Shown piece after piece: positions 45,531-55,301 of a stretch of DNA of 64,000 nucleotides; positions within the stretch are counted from its first letter, which is position 1; every line of letters begins with the position of its first letter. Origin of the DNA: an uncultured Alphaproteobacteria bacterium (GTDB taxonomy: Bacteria > Pseudomonadota > Alphaproteobacteria > HIMB59); the NCBI GenBank assembly GCA_902546975.1, contig CACCLU010000002.1, forward strand, positions 124,001-188,000. The letters are read 5' to 3'. The notes beneath the pieces were generated by a model, which made no database searches, was not told where the DNA came from, and saw only the letters and a program-made list of their open reading frames with translations. The position numbers and the translations under genes were made by a program.

Positions 45531-45540
45531 AATCTCCTTT
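45531..45540 (+). promoter_or_regulatory. infC leader element complementary to the rpmI ribosome site
   Basis: AATCTCCTTT in the infC leader is an exact 10-base reverse complement of AAAGGAGATT (46188-46197), the ribosome-binding site of rpmI. It also resembles the anti-Shine-Dalgarno end of 16S rRNA. In E. coli the rpmI start is closed by a long-range pairing controlled by L20 (established). A similar pairing is possible here, although the partner lies some 650 bases upstream, and chance similarity to the anti-Shine-Dalgarno is a real alternative. Confidence 0.35.
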
Positions 45541-45562
45541 CTTCCCTATTACATATAATATT

Positions 45563-46108
45563 TTGAATAAACCTTACCAAAGAAATAATAATTTTCGTGG
45601 CAAAAAAGACCTCCACAAGATAAATAATTTTATTTCTGCGGCGGATGTTAGGGTTATTCTTGATGATGGGGAGCAATTAGGAGTTATGAAAAAAAATGAA
45701 GCCTTAGACATTGCTAAAGGTAGAGGTATGGATTTAGTAGAGATTGCTCCAAATAATAATCCTCCGGTTTGTAAAATAGTAGACTATGGAAAATTTAAGT
45801 ATCAAGAACAGAAGAAAAAAAATGAATCAAAAAAGAAACAAAAAGTAATTGAAACTAAAGAGCTTAAAATTAGACCCGGCACAGGAGAGCATGATTACCA
45901 AGTTAAAATCAGAAATGCTCAGAAATTTTTAAAAGAGGGAAACAGAGTGAAATTCAGCTTGAGATTTAAGGGTAGAGAGATGGAACACTCTAATTTAGGT
46001 ATTGATATGCTTAAAAGAGTAAAAACTGATTTGGGAGAACTTATTAGAGTTGAAATGGAACCTAAAATCGAAGGAAGACAAGCTTTCCTCGTAGTTGCAC
46101 CTAAATAA
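45563..46108 (+). CDS. infC: translation initiation factor IF-3
   Basis: This 181-residue protein has the N-terminal domain (VRVILDDGEQLGVM, AKGRGMDLVEIAPNNNPPVCKI), a lysine-rich linker (KYQEQKKKNESKKKQK) and the C-terminal domain (ELKIRPGTGEHDYQVKIRNAQKFL, FKGREMEHSNLGI). IF-3 keeps 30S subunits free and checks the start codon. The start is TTG. Rare start codons in infC are a known device for autoregulation (ATT in E. coli), and no strong ribosome site precedes it. Genes rpmI and rplT follow in the classical order. Confidence 0.96.
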   Translation: MNKPYQRNNNFRGKKDLHKINNFISAADVRVILDDGEQLGVMKKNEALDIAKGRGMDLVEIAPNNNPPVCKIVDYGKFKYQEQKKKNESKKKQKVIETKELKIRPGTGEHDYQVKIRNAQKFLKEGNRVKFSLRFKGREMEHSNLGIDMLKRVKTDLGELIRVEMEPKIEGRQAFLVVAPK

Positions 46109-46126
46109 ATTATATGATATCAAATT

Positions 46127-46173
46127 GACCTCAGTTGGTCGAAGGGGCTTTTAAAAGGGTATGCCTTAAGACC
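46127..46173 (+). promoter_or_regulatory. structured leader upstream of rpmI
   Basis: The 91-base gap between infC and rpmI can fold. GACC (46127-46130) pairs with GGTC (46137-46140) across a 6-base loop. Alternatively, GGTCgAAGG (46137-46145) pairs with CCTTaaGACC (46164-46173), enclosing an A/T-rich loop. The two are mutually exclusive, which would suit an L20-type switch in front of the L35-L20 genes. I have not computed energies. Confidence 0.35.
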
Positions 46174-46199
46174 TAAATAATTACTCAAAAGGAGATTAA

Positions 46200-46400
46200 A
46201 TGCCCAAACTTAAAACAAAAAGTAGCGTCAAAAAACGCTTTAAAAAATCCTCATCAGGAAAATTAGTTGTCGGAAACGTTGGTAAACGCCATGGCATGTC
46301 CAAAAGAACAAACTCTTTTATCAGAAATTCTAAAGGTACAAGGGTTTTATCAAAATCTGCATCAATAATAATTGACTCAATGATGCCATATTCTAAATAG
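46200..46400 (+). CDS. rpmI: ribosomal protein L35
   Basis: This 66-residue basic protein carries the L35 pattern [15 protein letters not shown], then KRHGMSKR and the C-terminal [14 protein letters not shown]. It has an excellent ribosome site (AAAAGGAGATTAA ending just before the ATG). It lies between infC and rplT, whose order is nearly universal. It is part of the large ribosomal subunit. Confidence 0.96.
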   Translation: MPKLKTKSSVKKRFKKSSSGKLVVGNVGKRHGMSKRTNSFIRNSKGTRVLSKSASIIIDSMMPYSK

Positions 46401-46416
46401 GTAAAGGAGAGATATT

Positions 46417-46776
46417 ATGCCAAGAGTTAAAAGAGGTGTTACAGCAAGAGCTAAACATAAAAAAGTTTTTGAATTTACAAAAGGTCATCGTGGGAGAAGA
46501 AAAAATGTTTATAGAGTAGCAACACAAAGTATGGATAAAGCTCTACAATACGCATATCGTGATAGAAGAAATAAAAAAAGAGATTTTAGAGGATTGTGGA
46601 TCCAAAGAATAAATGCCGGCGTTAGAGAACATGGTCTGACTTATGCAAAATTTATTGATGGATTAAAAAAAGCAAACGTTGAAATCAATAGAAAAATTCT
46701 CTCTGAAATTGCATTTCATGAACCCGCTGCTTTTAAATCAATTGTTGAGAAAGCCAAGGCTAATTTAGCCAACTAG
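46417..46776 (+). CDS. rplT: ribosomal protein L20
   Basis: This 119-residue protein begins [18 protein letters not shown] and has [14 protein letters not shown] and [20 protein letters not shown], the L20 signature. L20 nucleates 50S assembly and, in enteric bacteria, represses its own operon. A GGAGAG ribosome site precedes it; the next gene pheS starts 7 bases after its stop. Confidence 0.97.
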   Translation: MPRVKRGVTARAKHKKVFEFTKGHRGRRKNVYRVATQSMDKALQYAYRDRRNKKRDFRGLWIQRINAGVREHGLTYAKFIDGLKKANVEINRKILSEIAFHEPAAFKSIVEKAKANLAN

Positions 46777-46783
46777 ATTAAAA

Positions 46784-47833
46784 ATGGACATTAAAAAAGT
46801 CCTAAATGAAGTTACGAAAGAAATAGAGCAATGCTCTAGCCAACAAGAACTACAAAACGTTAAAGTAGCTTACTTAGGAAAAAAGGGAAAAATAACTGAG
46901 TTATTGAAAAGTCTTAAGGATCTTTCTTTAGAAGAAAAAAAATCATCAGGTTCAAAATTAAATTTACTAAGAATTGAAGTTGATAATCTTATCAAAAATA
47001 AATTTAATGATTTAAAAATTGAAGAAATAAACTCTAAATTAAAAAATGAATATTTAGATATAAGTTTCCCTCCACCAAATTCTATAGCCTCGAAGGCTCA
47101 TCCAATATCAAAAACATTTGATGAGGTTATCACTATTTTTGGATCAATGGGTTACTCTGTTGCCGAAGGCCCTGATATTGAGACAGATTTTTTCAATTTT
47201 TCAGCATTAAATATTCCTGAAAATCATCCTGCACGTGAAATGCAGGATACTTTTTATATAGATGACAAGGATAAGGAGGGTAAGTCCTACGTTTTACGAA
47301 CACACACTAGCCCAGTTCAAATTAGAACGTTATTAAATCAAAAACCCCCAGTCAAAATAATTGCTCCTGGAAGAACCTATAGGTGCGACTCTGACTCAAC
47401 ACATTCTCCAATGTTTCATCAAGTTGAGGGTTTGTTTGTTAATGAGAATGCAAATATGGGTGATTTGAAGGGCACTCTAATTGAATTCTGTAAACAATTT
47501 TTTAACGTACAGAATTTAAAAGTAAGATTTCGACCTAGTTACTTTCCTTTTACTGAACCCTCTGCTGAAATGGATATTGCTTATGAGATTGTGGATAACA
47601 AAATTCAATTAGGTCAAGGCGATCGTTGGCTTGAGATACTTGGATGTGGAATGGTGAACCCAATAGTTCTAGAGAACTGCAATGTGGATACGAATATCTA
47701 TCAAGGTTTTGCATTTGGAGTGGGCTTAGACAGGATCACAATGTTAAAGTATGGGCTTACAGATATTAGATCATTTTTTAGTGGAAACTTAAATTGGATA
47801 GCTAGCAATGGCTTTACCATAGGAGATTTTTAG
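46784..47833 (+). CDS. pheS: phenylalanyl-tRNA synthetase alpha chain
   Basis: The 349-residue class II synthetase subunit has an N-terminal coiled coil (residues 1-90), then motif 1 (SKAHPISKTFDEVITIF), motif 2 (IIAPGRTYRCDSDSTHSPMFHQ) and motif 3 (AFGVGLDRITMLKYG). It charges tRNA-Phe together with PheT. Its stop (TAG) and the GTG start of pheT share one base. Confidence 0.97.
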   Translation: MDIKKVLNEVTKEIEQCSSQQELQNVKVAYLGKKGKITELLKSLKDLSLEEKKSSGSKLNLLRIEVDNLIKNKFNDLKIEEINSKLKNEYLDISFPPPNSIASKAHPISKTFDEVITIFGSMGYSVAEGPDIETDFFNFSALNIPENHPAREMQDTFYIDDKDKEGKSYVLRTHTSPVQIRTLLNQKPPVKIIAPGRTYRCDSDSTHSPMFHQVEGLFVNENANMGDLKGTLIEFCKQFFNVQNLKVRFRPSYFPFTEPSAEMDIAYEIVDNKIQLGQGDRWLEILGCGMVNPIVLENCNVDTNIYQGFAFGVGLDRITMLKYGLTDIRSFFSGNLNWIASNGFTIGDF

Positions 47834-50226
47834 TGAAGTTTAGTTATAGTTGGTTGTGTGATCATTTAGAGACAGATAAAAATGCAAATGAAATTGGTGA
47901 AGCTCTTACAAATTTAGGTCTTGAACTTGAAAGCTTGACTGACTATTCAGAATACTCAAAGTTTGTTGTAGCAACCATCAAAGATTTTAGAAAACATCCT
48001 AATGCAGATAGATTAAATATCTGTAAAGTTGATGATGGAACCAATACCTATCAGGTAATCTGTGGAGCAAATAATGTAAAGAAGGGATTAAAAGGAATAT
48101 TTGCCAAAGATGGCATGTATATTCCAGGAACACAGATAAATTTAAAAAAAGGAAAAATTAGAGGTGAAATATCTGAGGGTATGCTTTTGTCTGAGAGGGA
48201 GCTTAACTTAAGTGATGATCATGAGGGAATTATTGAGTTATTAGATGATTTTCAAAATGGCACCTCAGCAGTTGAAGCTTTGAAGTTAAATGATCCTATT
48301 TTCGAGATAGGTATTACACCTAATAGAGGAGATTGCCTTGGTGTTAGAGGTGTTGCTAGAGATCTTTCAGCTAAAGGTGTTGGTAAACTAAAGCCTTTGA
48401 ATTTTAAAAAAATAAATCAGTTAGAATTTTCAAGCCCAATCATTTGGAATATTAACAATGATGATAATAGCTGTGAATATGTAGTAAGTAGATATTTTAA
48501 AAATGTAAATAATTCTAAATCTCCAGAATGGTTACAAAAAAAACTTATCAGCCTTGGATTAAGACCTATAAACGCTTTAGTTGATATAACAAATTATATT
48601 ACTATTGATTTAGGGAGACCTTTACACGTTTTTGATGCAGATAAAATTGGAAAAAAACTTGATATGAGACTTGCAAATGCAAATGAAAGAATTCTTGCTT
48701 TAGATAATAAAGAATACACTTTAGATAAAAATACAACCGTGATAGCCGATGGAGATAATGCACTCGCTATAGCAGGGATTATAGGAGGAGACTACAGCGG
48801 ATGCACAGATGATACTAAAAATGTATTTCTTGAGGTTGCTCTTTTTAATCCGAATAGTGTTGCACAAACTGGTAGAACTCTTGGAATAAATTCAGATGCC
48901 AGGTATCGTTTTGAAAGAGGATTAGATAAAAATATGGTCATTGAAGGTTTAGAATATGCATCATATTTAATAAATAAAATATGTGGGGGCTTAGTAAGTA
49001 AAAATATTGAAGCTGGAAAATTAGATAATTTTGAGCATAAAATAAATTATAATTTTGACTATTTTAATAAGACTATTGGTTTAGAACTAGATCCACAAAA
49101 ACAAATCAAAATATTAAAAGACCTTAAATTTCAAATTAATAAAAGTAATGAAAAGGAATGTGAAGTCTTAGTACCATCATGGAGGAATGATGTTAAAAAC
49201 AAAATCGATATAGTTGAAGAAATTATAAGAATTTATGGATATGAAAATATTAAACAAAGTGTGCCCTCTGCATCAATCGAAGAGATTGATAAGATTGATA
49301 ATTCATCAACAAATAAGAAATATAAATCAATAAAAAAACTTAAAAAAACCCTTATATCAAATGGAATTTCTGAAGTTATAACTTTTTCTTTTCACTCAAT
49401 TAGAGCTCAAGAAATCCTTAAAGGAGATAAATCCTTAAAAATTTCAAATGCAATTAGTGATGATCAATCTTATATGAGAAATTCTATGATATTTAACCAT
49501 TTAGAAAGTGCAGAATTAAATTTTAAAAAAGGTTTTAAAAATATTCAATTATTTGAAATTGGGCCTATTTATAATTCACCTCAATCCCAAGAAAATATTT
49601 TATCATTGCTTATTTCAACTGAAGAAAATACAAACTCTATTTATAAATCTGAAGAATTTAATTTTTACTCTCTTACAGAATTAACCTCAATATTAATAAG
49701 TTCACTAAATTTTGATATAAAACAATTTAACATATCAAGATCAACTTCAAATACATATCACCCAGGTCAGTCTGCTGAACTATTTATGGGAAAAAAATTA
49801 ATAGCTAGATATGGAAAAGTTCACCCACTAATTATGGAGGAATTTTCTAAGCTTAAAAATTTTTATGCAATTGAATTATTTTTTGAAAACCTTCCAATTG
49901 ACTCAATTAGTAGAACTAACAGTATAAATATCCCAGACTCCCAATTTCAGTTCAGTGAAAAAGACTTTTCTTTTTTATTCGAAAAGGAGCAAAATCTTTA
50001 TGAAGTTCAGAGATACGTCAAAGGTTTAGATAAAAACTTAATCAAAAATGTTGAATTTTTTGATTTATATATAGCAAAAGATTTAGGTGATGACAGTAAA
50101 AGTGTAACATTTAGGGTTACTATTCAATCTAAAGAAAAAACTCTTGAAGAAAAAGATTTAGAGCAATTACATAAAAATATTTTAGAAAAAGTATCAAATA
50201 AATTTAAAGCAAAAATTAGAAGCTAA
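47833..50226 (+). CDS. pheT: phenylalanyl-tRNA synthetase beta chain
   Basis: This 797-residue subunit has the EMAP-type tRNA-binding domain ([20 protein letters not shown], about residue 44), the B3/B4 editing domain ([18 protein letters not shown], and [12 protein letters not shown] near residue 314), B5 ([18 protein letters not shown]), and a C-terminal ferredoxin-fold anticodon-binding domain ([12 protein letters not shown]). It is GTG-started and overlaps lepA by one base (TAATG). Size matches the long bacterial form. Confidence 0.96.
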   Translation: MKFSYSWLCDHLETDKNANEIGEALTNLGLELESLTDYSEYSKFVVATIKDFRKHPNADRLNICKVDDGTNTYQVICGANNVKKGLKGIFAKDGMYIPGTQINLKKGKIRGEISEGMLLSERELNLSDDHEGIIELLDDFQNGTSAVEALKLNDPIFEIGITPNRGDCLGVRGVARDLSAKGVGKLKPLNFKKINQLEFSSPIIWNINNDDNSCEYVVSRYFKNVNNSKSPEWLQKKLISLGLRPINALVDITNYITIDLGRPLHVFDADKIGKKLDMRLANANERILALDNKEYTLDKNTTVIADGDNALAIAGIIGGDYSGCTDDTKNVFLEVALFNPNSVAQTGRTLGINSDARYRFERGLDKNMVIEGLEYASYLINKICGGLVSKNIEAGKLDNFEHKINYNFDYFNKTIGLELDPQKQIKILKDLKFQINKSNEKECEVLVPSWRNDVKNKIDIVEEIIRIYGYENIKQSVPSASIEEIDKIDNSSTNKKYKSIKKLKKTLISNGISEVITFSFHSIRAQEILKGDKSLKISNAISDDQSYMRNSMIFNHLESAELNFKKGFKNIQLFEIGPIYNSPQSQENILSLLISTEENTNSIYKSEEFNFYSLTELTSILISSLNFDIKQFNISRSTSNTYHPGQSAELFMGKKLIARYGKVHPLIMEEFSKLKNFYAIELFFENLPIDSISRTNSINIPDSQFQFSEKDFSFLFEKEQNLYEVQRYVKGLDKNLIKNVEFFDLYIAKDLGDDSKSVTFRVTIQSKEKTLEEKDLEQLHKNILEKVSNKFKAKIRS

Positions 50227-52025
50227 TGGAAATTTCTAAAATTAGAAATTTTTCGATAATAGCTCATATAGATCATGGTAAATCCACTCTGGCGGACAGA
50301 ATAATTGAAATTTGTGGAGGGATGGATGACAGGACCAAAAAAGACCAAGTCTTGGACTCAATGGAGATTGAAAGAGAAAGGGGGATCACTATAAAAGCTC
50401 AGACAGTAAGACTAAACTACAAAAATAAAAAGGGCGATGAATATCAACTTAATATACTTGATACACCTGGACACGTTGATTTTTCCTATGAAGTTTCAAG
50501 ATCACTATCAGCTTGTGAAGGCTCAGTTTTAGTTGTTGACAGCACACAGGGCGTTGAGGCACAAACTCTCGCAAATGCTTATCAGGCAATAGATGTAAAT
50601 CACGAGATACTTCCAGTTCTCAACAAAGCAGATTTACCTGCATCCGAGCCAGAGAGAGTAAAAGAAGACATTGAACAAACAATAGGAATAGATACTTCAG
50701 AAGCTCGTCTCGTTTCTGCAAAAACTGGACTAGGAGTTGAAGATTTATTAGACCAGATTGTAGAAAAACTTCCCTCTCCAAATACAAATGAAAAAAATCT
50801 CAAGGCTCTCTTAGTGGACAGTTGGTACGATAATTATTTAGGAGTAACGGTTCTGGTTCGAGTTCTTGATGGAGTTATGAAAAAGGGTATGAAGGTTAAG
50901 TTTTTATCAAATAATCAACAATACAATATCGATAGAATTGGATATTTCACACCTGAAATAAATTATTGTGAAGAATTAGGTCCAGGAGAAATAGGTTTTA
51001 TTAATGCTAGTATAAAGTCAGTTGCTGACTGTAAGGTCGGTGACACAATAGCAGAATTAAATGATCAAAAAATAAAACCACTTCCAGGTTTCAAGCCCTC
51101 ATTACCAGTCGTGTTTTGTGGGATATATCCTGTTGATACATCAGATTATGAGAGACTTAAAGAGAGTTTTGAAAAACTTGCTTTAAATGACTCAAGTTTT
51201 ACATATGAAAATGAAACTAGTGCTGCTTTAGGTTATGGTTTTAGGTGTGGTTTTTTAGGTTTGCTTCACCTAGAGGTTACAACAGAAAGACTTAGAAGAG
51301 AATTTGATTTAGATTTAATTACTACTGCTCCAGGAGTTGTATACAAAGTAATTGACAGAAATAAAAACGAAATTGTAATAAGAAATCCCTCTGAACTGCC
51401 TGATCCAGCTGAAATAGATAAAATTTTAGAACCATGGGTTAAATCTACTATAATAGTGCCACAGGATTATTTGGGTACGGTAATAACACTTTGTATTGAA
51501 AAAAGAGGTAAACAAAAAAACTTAAATATACAAAACAACAGAGCTATCTTAGAAATGGAATTACCTTTGAATGAAATCGTTATAGATTTTTATGACAAAT
51601 TAAAATCTTATTCAAAAGGTTATGCTAGTTTTGATTATCAGGTCTATGATTATTTTGAAGGAGATCTAGTAAAACTAAATATTCTTGTTAATTCAGAAAC
51701 TGTTGATGCATTTTCAAATATAGTTCATAAAACAAGAGCTGAAATAATTGGTAGAAGGATTTGTAATAAGCTAAAGGATTTAATCCCAAGACAAAACTTT
51801 CAAATACCAATTCAGGCTGCAATTTATGGAAAAATTATAGCCAGAGAAACTATTAAAGCTTTTAGAAAAGATGTGACTGCTAAACTTTATGGTGGAGATG
51901 TGAGTAGAAAGAAAAAACTTTTAGAAAAACAAAAAAAGGGAAAGAAAAGAATGAAACAATTTGGTAATGTCGAAATTCCGCAGACTGCTTTTTTTGAGGC
52001 ATTAAAAATAGGTGATAATGAATAA
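50226..52025 (+). CDS. lepA: elongation factor 4 (LepA)
   Basis: This 599-residue GTPase has G1 [14 protein letters not shown], the [10 protein letters not shown] switch, G3 [12 protein letters not shown] and the NKADLP G4. The C-terminal half carries the LepA-specific domain (GEIPRQ-like [17 protein letters not shown] and [21 protein letters not shown]). It back-translocates stalled ribosomes. The coding sequence ends only 4 bases before a tRNA-Ser gene, so both are very likely on one transcript. Confidence 0.96.
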   Translation: MEISKIRNFSIIAHIDHGKSTLADRIIEICGGMDDRTKKDQVLDSMEIERERGITIKAQTVRLNYKNKKGDEYQLNILDTPGHVDFSYEVSRSLSACEGSVLVVDSTQGVEAQTLANAYQAIDVNHEILPVLNKADLPASEPERVKEDIEQTIGIDTSEARLVSAKTGLGVEDLLDQIVEKLPSPNTNEKNLKALLVDSWYDNYLGVTVLVRVLDGVMKKGMKVKFLSNNQQYNIDRIGYFTPEINYCEELGPGEIGFINASIKSVADCKVGDTIAELNDQKIKPLPGFKPSLPVVFCGIYPVDTSDYERLKESFEKLALNDSSFTYENETSAALGYGFRCGFLGLLHLEVTTERLRREFDLDLITTAPGVVYKVIDRNKNEIVIRNPSELPDPAEIDKILEPWVKSTIIVPQDYLGTVITLCIEKRGKQKNLNIQNNRAILEMELPLNEIVIDFYDKLKSYSKGYASFDYQVYDYFEGDLVKLNILVNSETVDAFSNIVHKTRAEIIGRRICNKLKDLIPRQNFQIPIQAAIYGKIIARETIKAFRKDVTAKLYGGDVSRKKKLLEKQKKGKKRMKQFGNVEIPQTAFFEALKIGDNE

Positions 52026-52029
52026 TCAT

Positions 52030-52119
52030 GGAGAGATGGCCGAGTGGTTTAAGGCGCACGCCTGGAACGCGTGTATAGGGGCAACTCTATCGTGGGTTCG
52101 AATCCCACTCTCTCCGCCA
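52030..52119 (+). tRNA. tRNA-Ser (GGA)
   Basis: This 90-base type II tRNA has acceptor stem GGAGAGA with TCTCTCC and an encoded CCA. The anticodon stem CACGC/GCGTG encloses CTGGAAC with anticodon GGA (52064-52066), and a long variable arm follows. It reads UCC and UCU. It starts 4 bases after the lepA stop, and a glycosyltransferase start codon lies 10 bases after its CCA. No duplicated 3' end is seen nearby, so there is no sign that it is an integration site. Confidence 0.97.
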
Positions 52120-52129
52120 TACTTAAGAG

Positions 52130-52948
52130 ATGCAAGACAACACAATAAATAAAATTAAATATAATATAAGAAAAATTACAGAATACCCACTTGTAGAAAT
52201 TCAAGATCAAATAGCAATAAGACCACCAAAACAAAAAATTTCGCCTGTGGTATATCAAACATGGATAGATAATAAGTTTGGAAAAACACATGCTAAATCA
52301 ATTTTAAAGTTTAGAGAATTAAATAAAAATTTATCATTTAGGATCTATTCAAATCAAATGATGGACGATTATATGGAAAAAAATTGGGGTAGACAAAAAA
52401 TTTACCAAATTTTTAAAAATTCATTAATCGGACCACTCAAATCTGATATTTTTAGATATTGTATTTTATATGATCAAGGTGGATACTATTTTGATATAAG
52501 TCGAGGTTGTGATGTCCCTCTTACAAAACTTCATGATAAAAATACGAGTTTCATTTTAACTTACGAAGATACTGATTGTTACATACCACCTAATAATCAA
52601 AAAATATTTAATTTAAAAAGACCCTTTAATCACATGCTCCAATGGGGACTAGCTTTTGAAAGAAAATGTAAATTTTTAAAAATATTAATTGAAGAAATTG
52701 TTAATTCCTACTCATTTTATAAAAATAAAGTTTTTAAAAATCCCAAAGTTGCAATATTAAATTTTACAGGTCCTGGTATGTATACAAAAATAATGAGAGA
52801 CTATCTTTCTTATGACAAAAAAAATAATTACAAAGAACTTGATATTAAATTTAACGGAAAAGGAATATTTAAGTTGAAAGGTTCACAGATAAGATATCAT
52901 AAAGAACCAAGTTACACTTACTTAAAAAATAAAAAGATATGCAATTAA
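52130..52948 (+). CDS. glycosyltransferase with DXD-type sugar-binding region (GT32/OCH1-like)
   Basis: This 272-residue protein has [14 protein letters not shown] and [28 protein letters not shown]. This is the pattern of GT32/DXD glycosyltransferases (PKIIHQTW; A.SD..RY.LY..GGiY.D.D), although the second acidic position is DIS instead of DXD. It may add a sugar to a surface polysaccharide. The ATG lies 10 bases after the mature tRNA end, with no Shine-Dalgarno at a normal distance, so the mRNA may be near-leaderless after tRNA processing. Alternatively, translation may start further in. Confidence 0.72.
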   Translation: MQDNTINKIKYNIRKITEYPLVEIQDQIAIRPPKQKISPVVYQTWIDNKFGKTHAKSILKFRELNKNLSFRIYSNQMMDDYMEKNWGRQKIYQIFKNSLIGPLKSDIFRYCILYDQGGYYFDISRGCDVPLTKLHDKNTSFILTYEDTDCYIPPNNQKIFNLKRPFNHMLQWGLAFERKCKFLKILIEEIVNSYSFYKNKVFKNPKVAILNFTGPGMYTKIMRDYLSYDKKNNYKELDIKFNGKGIFKLKGSQIRYHKEPSYTYLKNKKICN

Positions 52949-52972
52949 TGTTTTTATACAAAAAAACTGATA

Positions 52973-53857
52973 ATGAATAAAAATCTAATCGTAAGTTCCT
53001 CTGATGAAAATTACTCTCATCTCCTAAAAGAGCTCTATTCTTCAACGTTAAATTTGAATGGTTATGATTTTGCTGTGTTGGATTGTGGTCTTTCCGAAGA
53101 CAGTAAAGATTTTTTCAAACAAAAAAATATTCAGGTTTTAGAGTGTAAATGGGATATTGATGTCCCATCTTATAAAGTAAGAGGTAGAGAGTATCTTAAA
53201 GCACAATTTTCAAGGTTTTTTTTAGATTTATACTTTCCTGGATATGAAAATTATATTTGGATGGACTCTGACACGTGGATAGCTTGTCCAAATACTTTTG
53301 ATTATTATGTTCAGGGGTCCAATCAAAGAGGCTTTGCAATCACACCTCAAGTTGACAGAGCATCTCCAAAACTTGTTAATATTAAATGGTTTATGAATAT
53401 CCCATCAAAAATTAATTCCATCAATTTTAAGAATATATCCAAAAGTATTTCAAAAGATTTAGCAAAGAAATATGCTGGACATTATACATTAAATGCTGGG
53501 TGTTTTGCCTACAATAAAAATTTTGATGGTATTAATACTATTAAAAAAAACTTAAATAATGCATCTAGAAAAGGAAGATTATTTGGTTCAGATCAAGTTG
53601 CATTAGCAATTTCATTGTTTGAAGATAATTTAGATTTTGAGCTTCTTCCGTCATATTGCAATTGGCTGTGTGAACACCACATGCCAAAATTTTCTATTGA
53701 TAAAAATACTTTTGTTGAGCCTTACATACCAAATCATAACATTGGAGTAATGCATTTAGCAGGTTTAGATGAAGACAGAAGCGCAAACGTTTTTCACAAA
53801 ATATCAACTACTGACAAAAAAATTATTGAAAAATCCCTTAGATATAAATCAATTTAA
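52973..53857 (+). CDS. glycosyltransferase with DSD motif (GT8-like)
   Basis: This 294-residue protein has YIWMDSDTWIACPNTFDYYV, a DXD-type metal/UDP-sugar site after a hydrophobic strand, and GHYTLNAGCFAYN and GSDQVALAISLF further on, resembling GT8 enzymes. The C-terminal GVMHLAG holds a histidine typical of the family. It likely acts with the preceding glycosyltransferase on a surface glycan. It ends with a 9-base overlap to the convergent rmuC gene. Confidence 0.7.
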   Translation: MNKNLIVSSSDENYSHLLKELYSSTLNLNGYDFAVLDCGLSEDSKDFFKQKNIQVLECKWDIDVPSYKVRGREYLKAQFSRFFLDLYFPGYENYIWMDSDTWIACPNTFDYYVQGSNQRGFAITPQVDRASPKLVNIKWFMNIPSKINSINFKNISKSISKDLAKKYAGHYTLNAGCFAYNKNFDGINTIKKNLNNASRKGRLFGSDQVALAISLFEDNLDFELLPSYCNWLCEHHMPKFSIDKNTFVEPYIPNHNIGVMHLAGLDEDRSANVFHKISTTDKKIIEKSLRYKSI

Positions 53858-54802
53858 GTCTTTTTTATTATTTGCTCCAAGATTTCTCATTTGTTCAGCT
53901 CTGCTAAACAACGAACCTCGACCCTCTTTAAGATATTTTTTTGCATTTACCAAATTTTGAGTTGCCTTAATTAAACTACTTTCAGAGTCTTCAATTACAT
54001 TGATTGATTTTATTATTTGATCAATCATTTGACCTCCGATATCAGCAATTTCTTTAGAGTTTTTATTTTGTTTTTCAAGTCTCCAAATACTTTCAACTAA
54101 CTTCATACACATTATAAGTGTTGAGGGACCAACAATGATAATTTGTTTTTGTTGAGCAAAATTTAATATACTTTGATCATATTTTTGTGCTGTAATTAAT
54201 GCAAATTCATGAGGCATAAAGATGAAAACATAGTCGGGTGAATTTATATTTAATAATTTTGAGTACTCTTTTTTATGAATACTAGTGATGTGACTTTTCA
54301 AAGAAACTATGAAACTTTTGATTTCCAATTCTTTTGATGACTGGTCATCAGTATTCTGAAATTTATACCAATGTTTCATGGGCACTTTCGAGTCAATGAT
54401 AATATTTCTTTTTTCTGGCAGAAAAATTACAACATCAGGTCGATATATATCACCTTCATCATTCCTGTCAGTATATTGAGTTTTGTAATCTCTGTCTTTT
54501 GTCATACCACAGTCTTGTAATATATTTTCAAGTATTACCTCCCCCATTTCTCCCATTTCGTTAATATTAGAGGTCATTGCATTTGTCATTTTTTTTGTAA
54601 GATCTCCAATTTCATCTATCTTTGAATTTACATATCCTGTTTGTTCCATTGTTTTGTCAAATAGAGTTTGGAGATTTTGATTTATTTTTTGAATATCCAG
54701 ATCGGAATTGGATACGTCTTTAAGTTTTAATCTAAATATCAAAAAAATTAGCAAAAATATTATTGCTATTAAAAATATAATTATAATTATGTCGATACTC
54801 AT
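53849..54802 (-). CDS. rmuC: DNA recombination protein RmuC
   Basis: This 317-residue protein has an N-terminal membrane helix (residues 4-24), a helical region and the RmuC domain: VVIFLPEKRNIIIDSKVPM, YVFIFMPHEFAL and SIWRLEKQNKNSKEIA. The Asp-x-Lys and Glu residues fit the PD-(D/E)xK-like core proposed for RmuC. It limits certain recombination events and phage-related DNA in other bacteria. A short hypothetical gene lies 21 bases upstream. Confidence 0.87.
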   Translation of the reverse strand: MSIDIIIIIFLIAIIFLLIFLIFRLKLKDVSNSDLDIQKINQNLQTLFDKTMEQTGYVNSKIDEIGDLTKKMTNAMTSNINEMGEMGEVILENILQDCGMTKDRDYKTQYTDRNDEGDIYRPDVVIFLPEKRNIIIDSKVPMKHWYKFQNTDDQSSKELEIKSFIVSLKSHITSIHKKEYSKLLNINSPDYVFIFMPHEFALITAQKYDQSILNFAQQKQIIIVGPSTLIMCMKLVESIWRLEKQNKNSKEIADIGGQMIDQIIKSINVIEDSESSLIKATQNLVNAKKYLKEGRGSLFSRAEQMRNLGANNKKDLN

Positions 54803-54823
54803 TATTTTATTAATTCTTGAAAC

Positions 54824-55198
54824 TTAAGAATAAATTTTACTAATTCTATCAAGGCTACTTTTTAATCTACTTTTCAGATTATAAAAAACTTTATCATCAA
54901 AAAAGTTATCATTTAAAAAGTGGTTAAAACTATCTCTAATATCCTTCGAGATACTCTCTATTTTAAGGAAGTCTTCCGGTATTTGATCTTTTAGCTTGCT
55001 CATTTCTTCATTAAATTCATTTAAAGCATTTTTAAAATGATTATCTGAAAAAGTTTCAAGTTTGTTTTTGAAATTTTCAATATTTAAATTTGTATCTAAT
55101 TTAGACTCGAGGTCATAAATAGTCAGACTAAAATAATCAAAAATTTGATTATACAAATCATACAATTTATTAGAATCGATGACTTTTTGTAAATTCAT
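54824..55198 (-). CDS. hypothetical helical protein
   Basis: This 124-residue protein is rich in leucine, lysine, aspartate and asparagine. It looks entirely alpha-helical, with a possible coiled coil around residues 55-100 (FSDNHFKNALNEFNEEM). No domain is recognised and there is no signal peptide or membrane helix. It starts upstream of rmuC on the same strand with a 21-base gap, so it may be co-transcribed. The frame is open without interruption and is the only good one here. Confidence 0.55.
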   Translation of the reverse strand: MNLQKVIDSNKLYDLYNQIFDYFSLTIYDLESKLDTNLNIENFKNKLETFSDNHFKNALNEFNEEMSKLKDQIPEDFLKIESISKDIRDSFNHFLNDNFFDDKVFYNLKSRLKSSLDRISKIYS

Positions 55199-55252
55199 AA
55201 GAAAAGATTACTATAGTTACTTTTAAAATGTCAAAGTATAAATAATTTTGCA

Positions 55253-55290
55253 AAAAGCCCAGATTTGCTAAATATTACCTGGACTTTTTA
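55253..55290 (-). terminator. intrinsic terminator of the methyl-glycine cluster
   Basis: Read on the minus strand, AAAAAGTCCAG (55290-55280) pairs with CTGGGCTTTTT (55263-55253) with one G-U pair, giving an 11-base stem around a 16-base loop and ending in a run of five T. It begins 12 bases downstream of the aminomethyltransferase stop. On the plus strand one mismatch weakens it, so it mainly serves the minus-strand operon. The rest of the 103-base gap is featureless. Confidence 0.8.
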
Positions 55291-55301
55291 AATGTATATT
55301 T

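Noticed and set aside
45485-45676. Minus-strand frame across the infC leader with an AAAGGAG-like site nearby
   Set aside because: It runs antisense into infC, and the AAAGGAG motif is followed by ATG-TCC-TAG only, so no real gene fits.
52049-52291. Minus-strand frame of about 80 codons overlapping the tRNA-Ser gene, containing RVGFEPT
   Set aside because: This peptide is the well-known false translation of the complementary strand of tRNA-Ser; it overlaps the tRNA and the real glycosyltransferase gene.
52100-53900. Integration site at the tRNA-Ser 3' end with the two glycosyltransferases as an island
   Set aside because: No repeat of the tRNA 3' end is visible downstream and there is no integrase.
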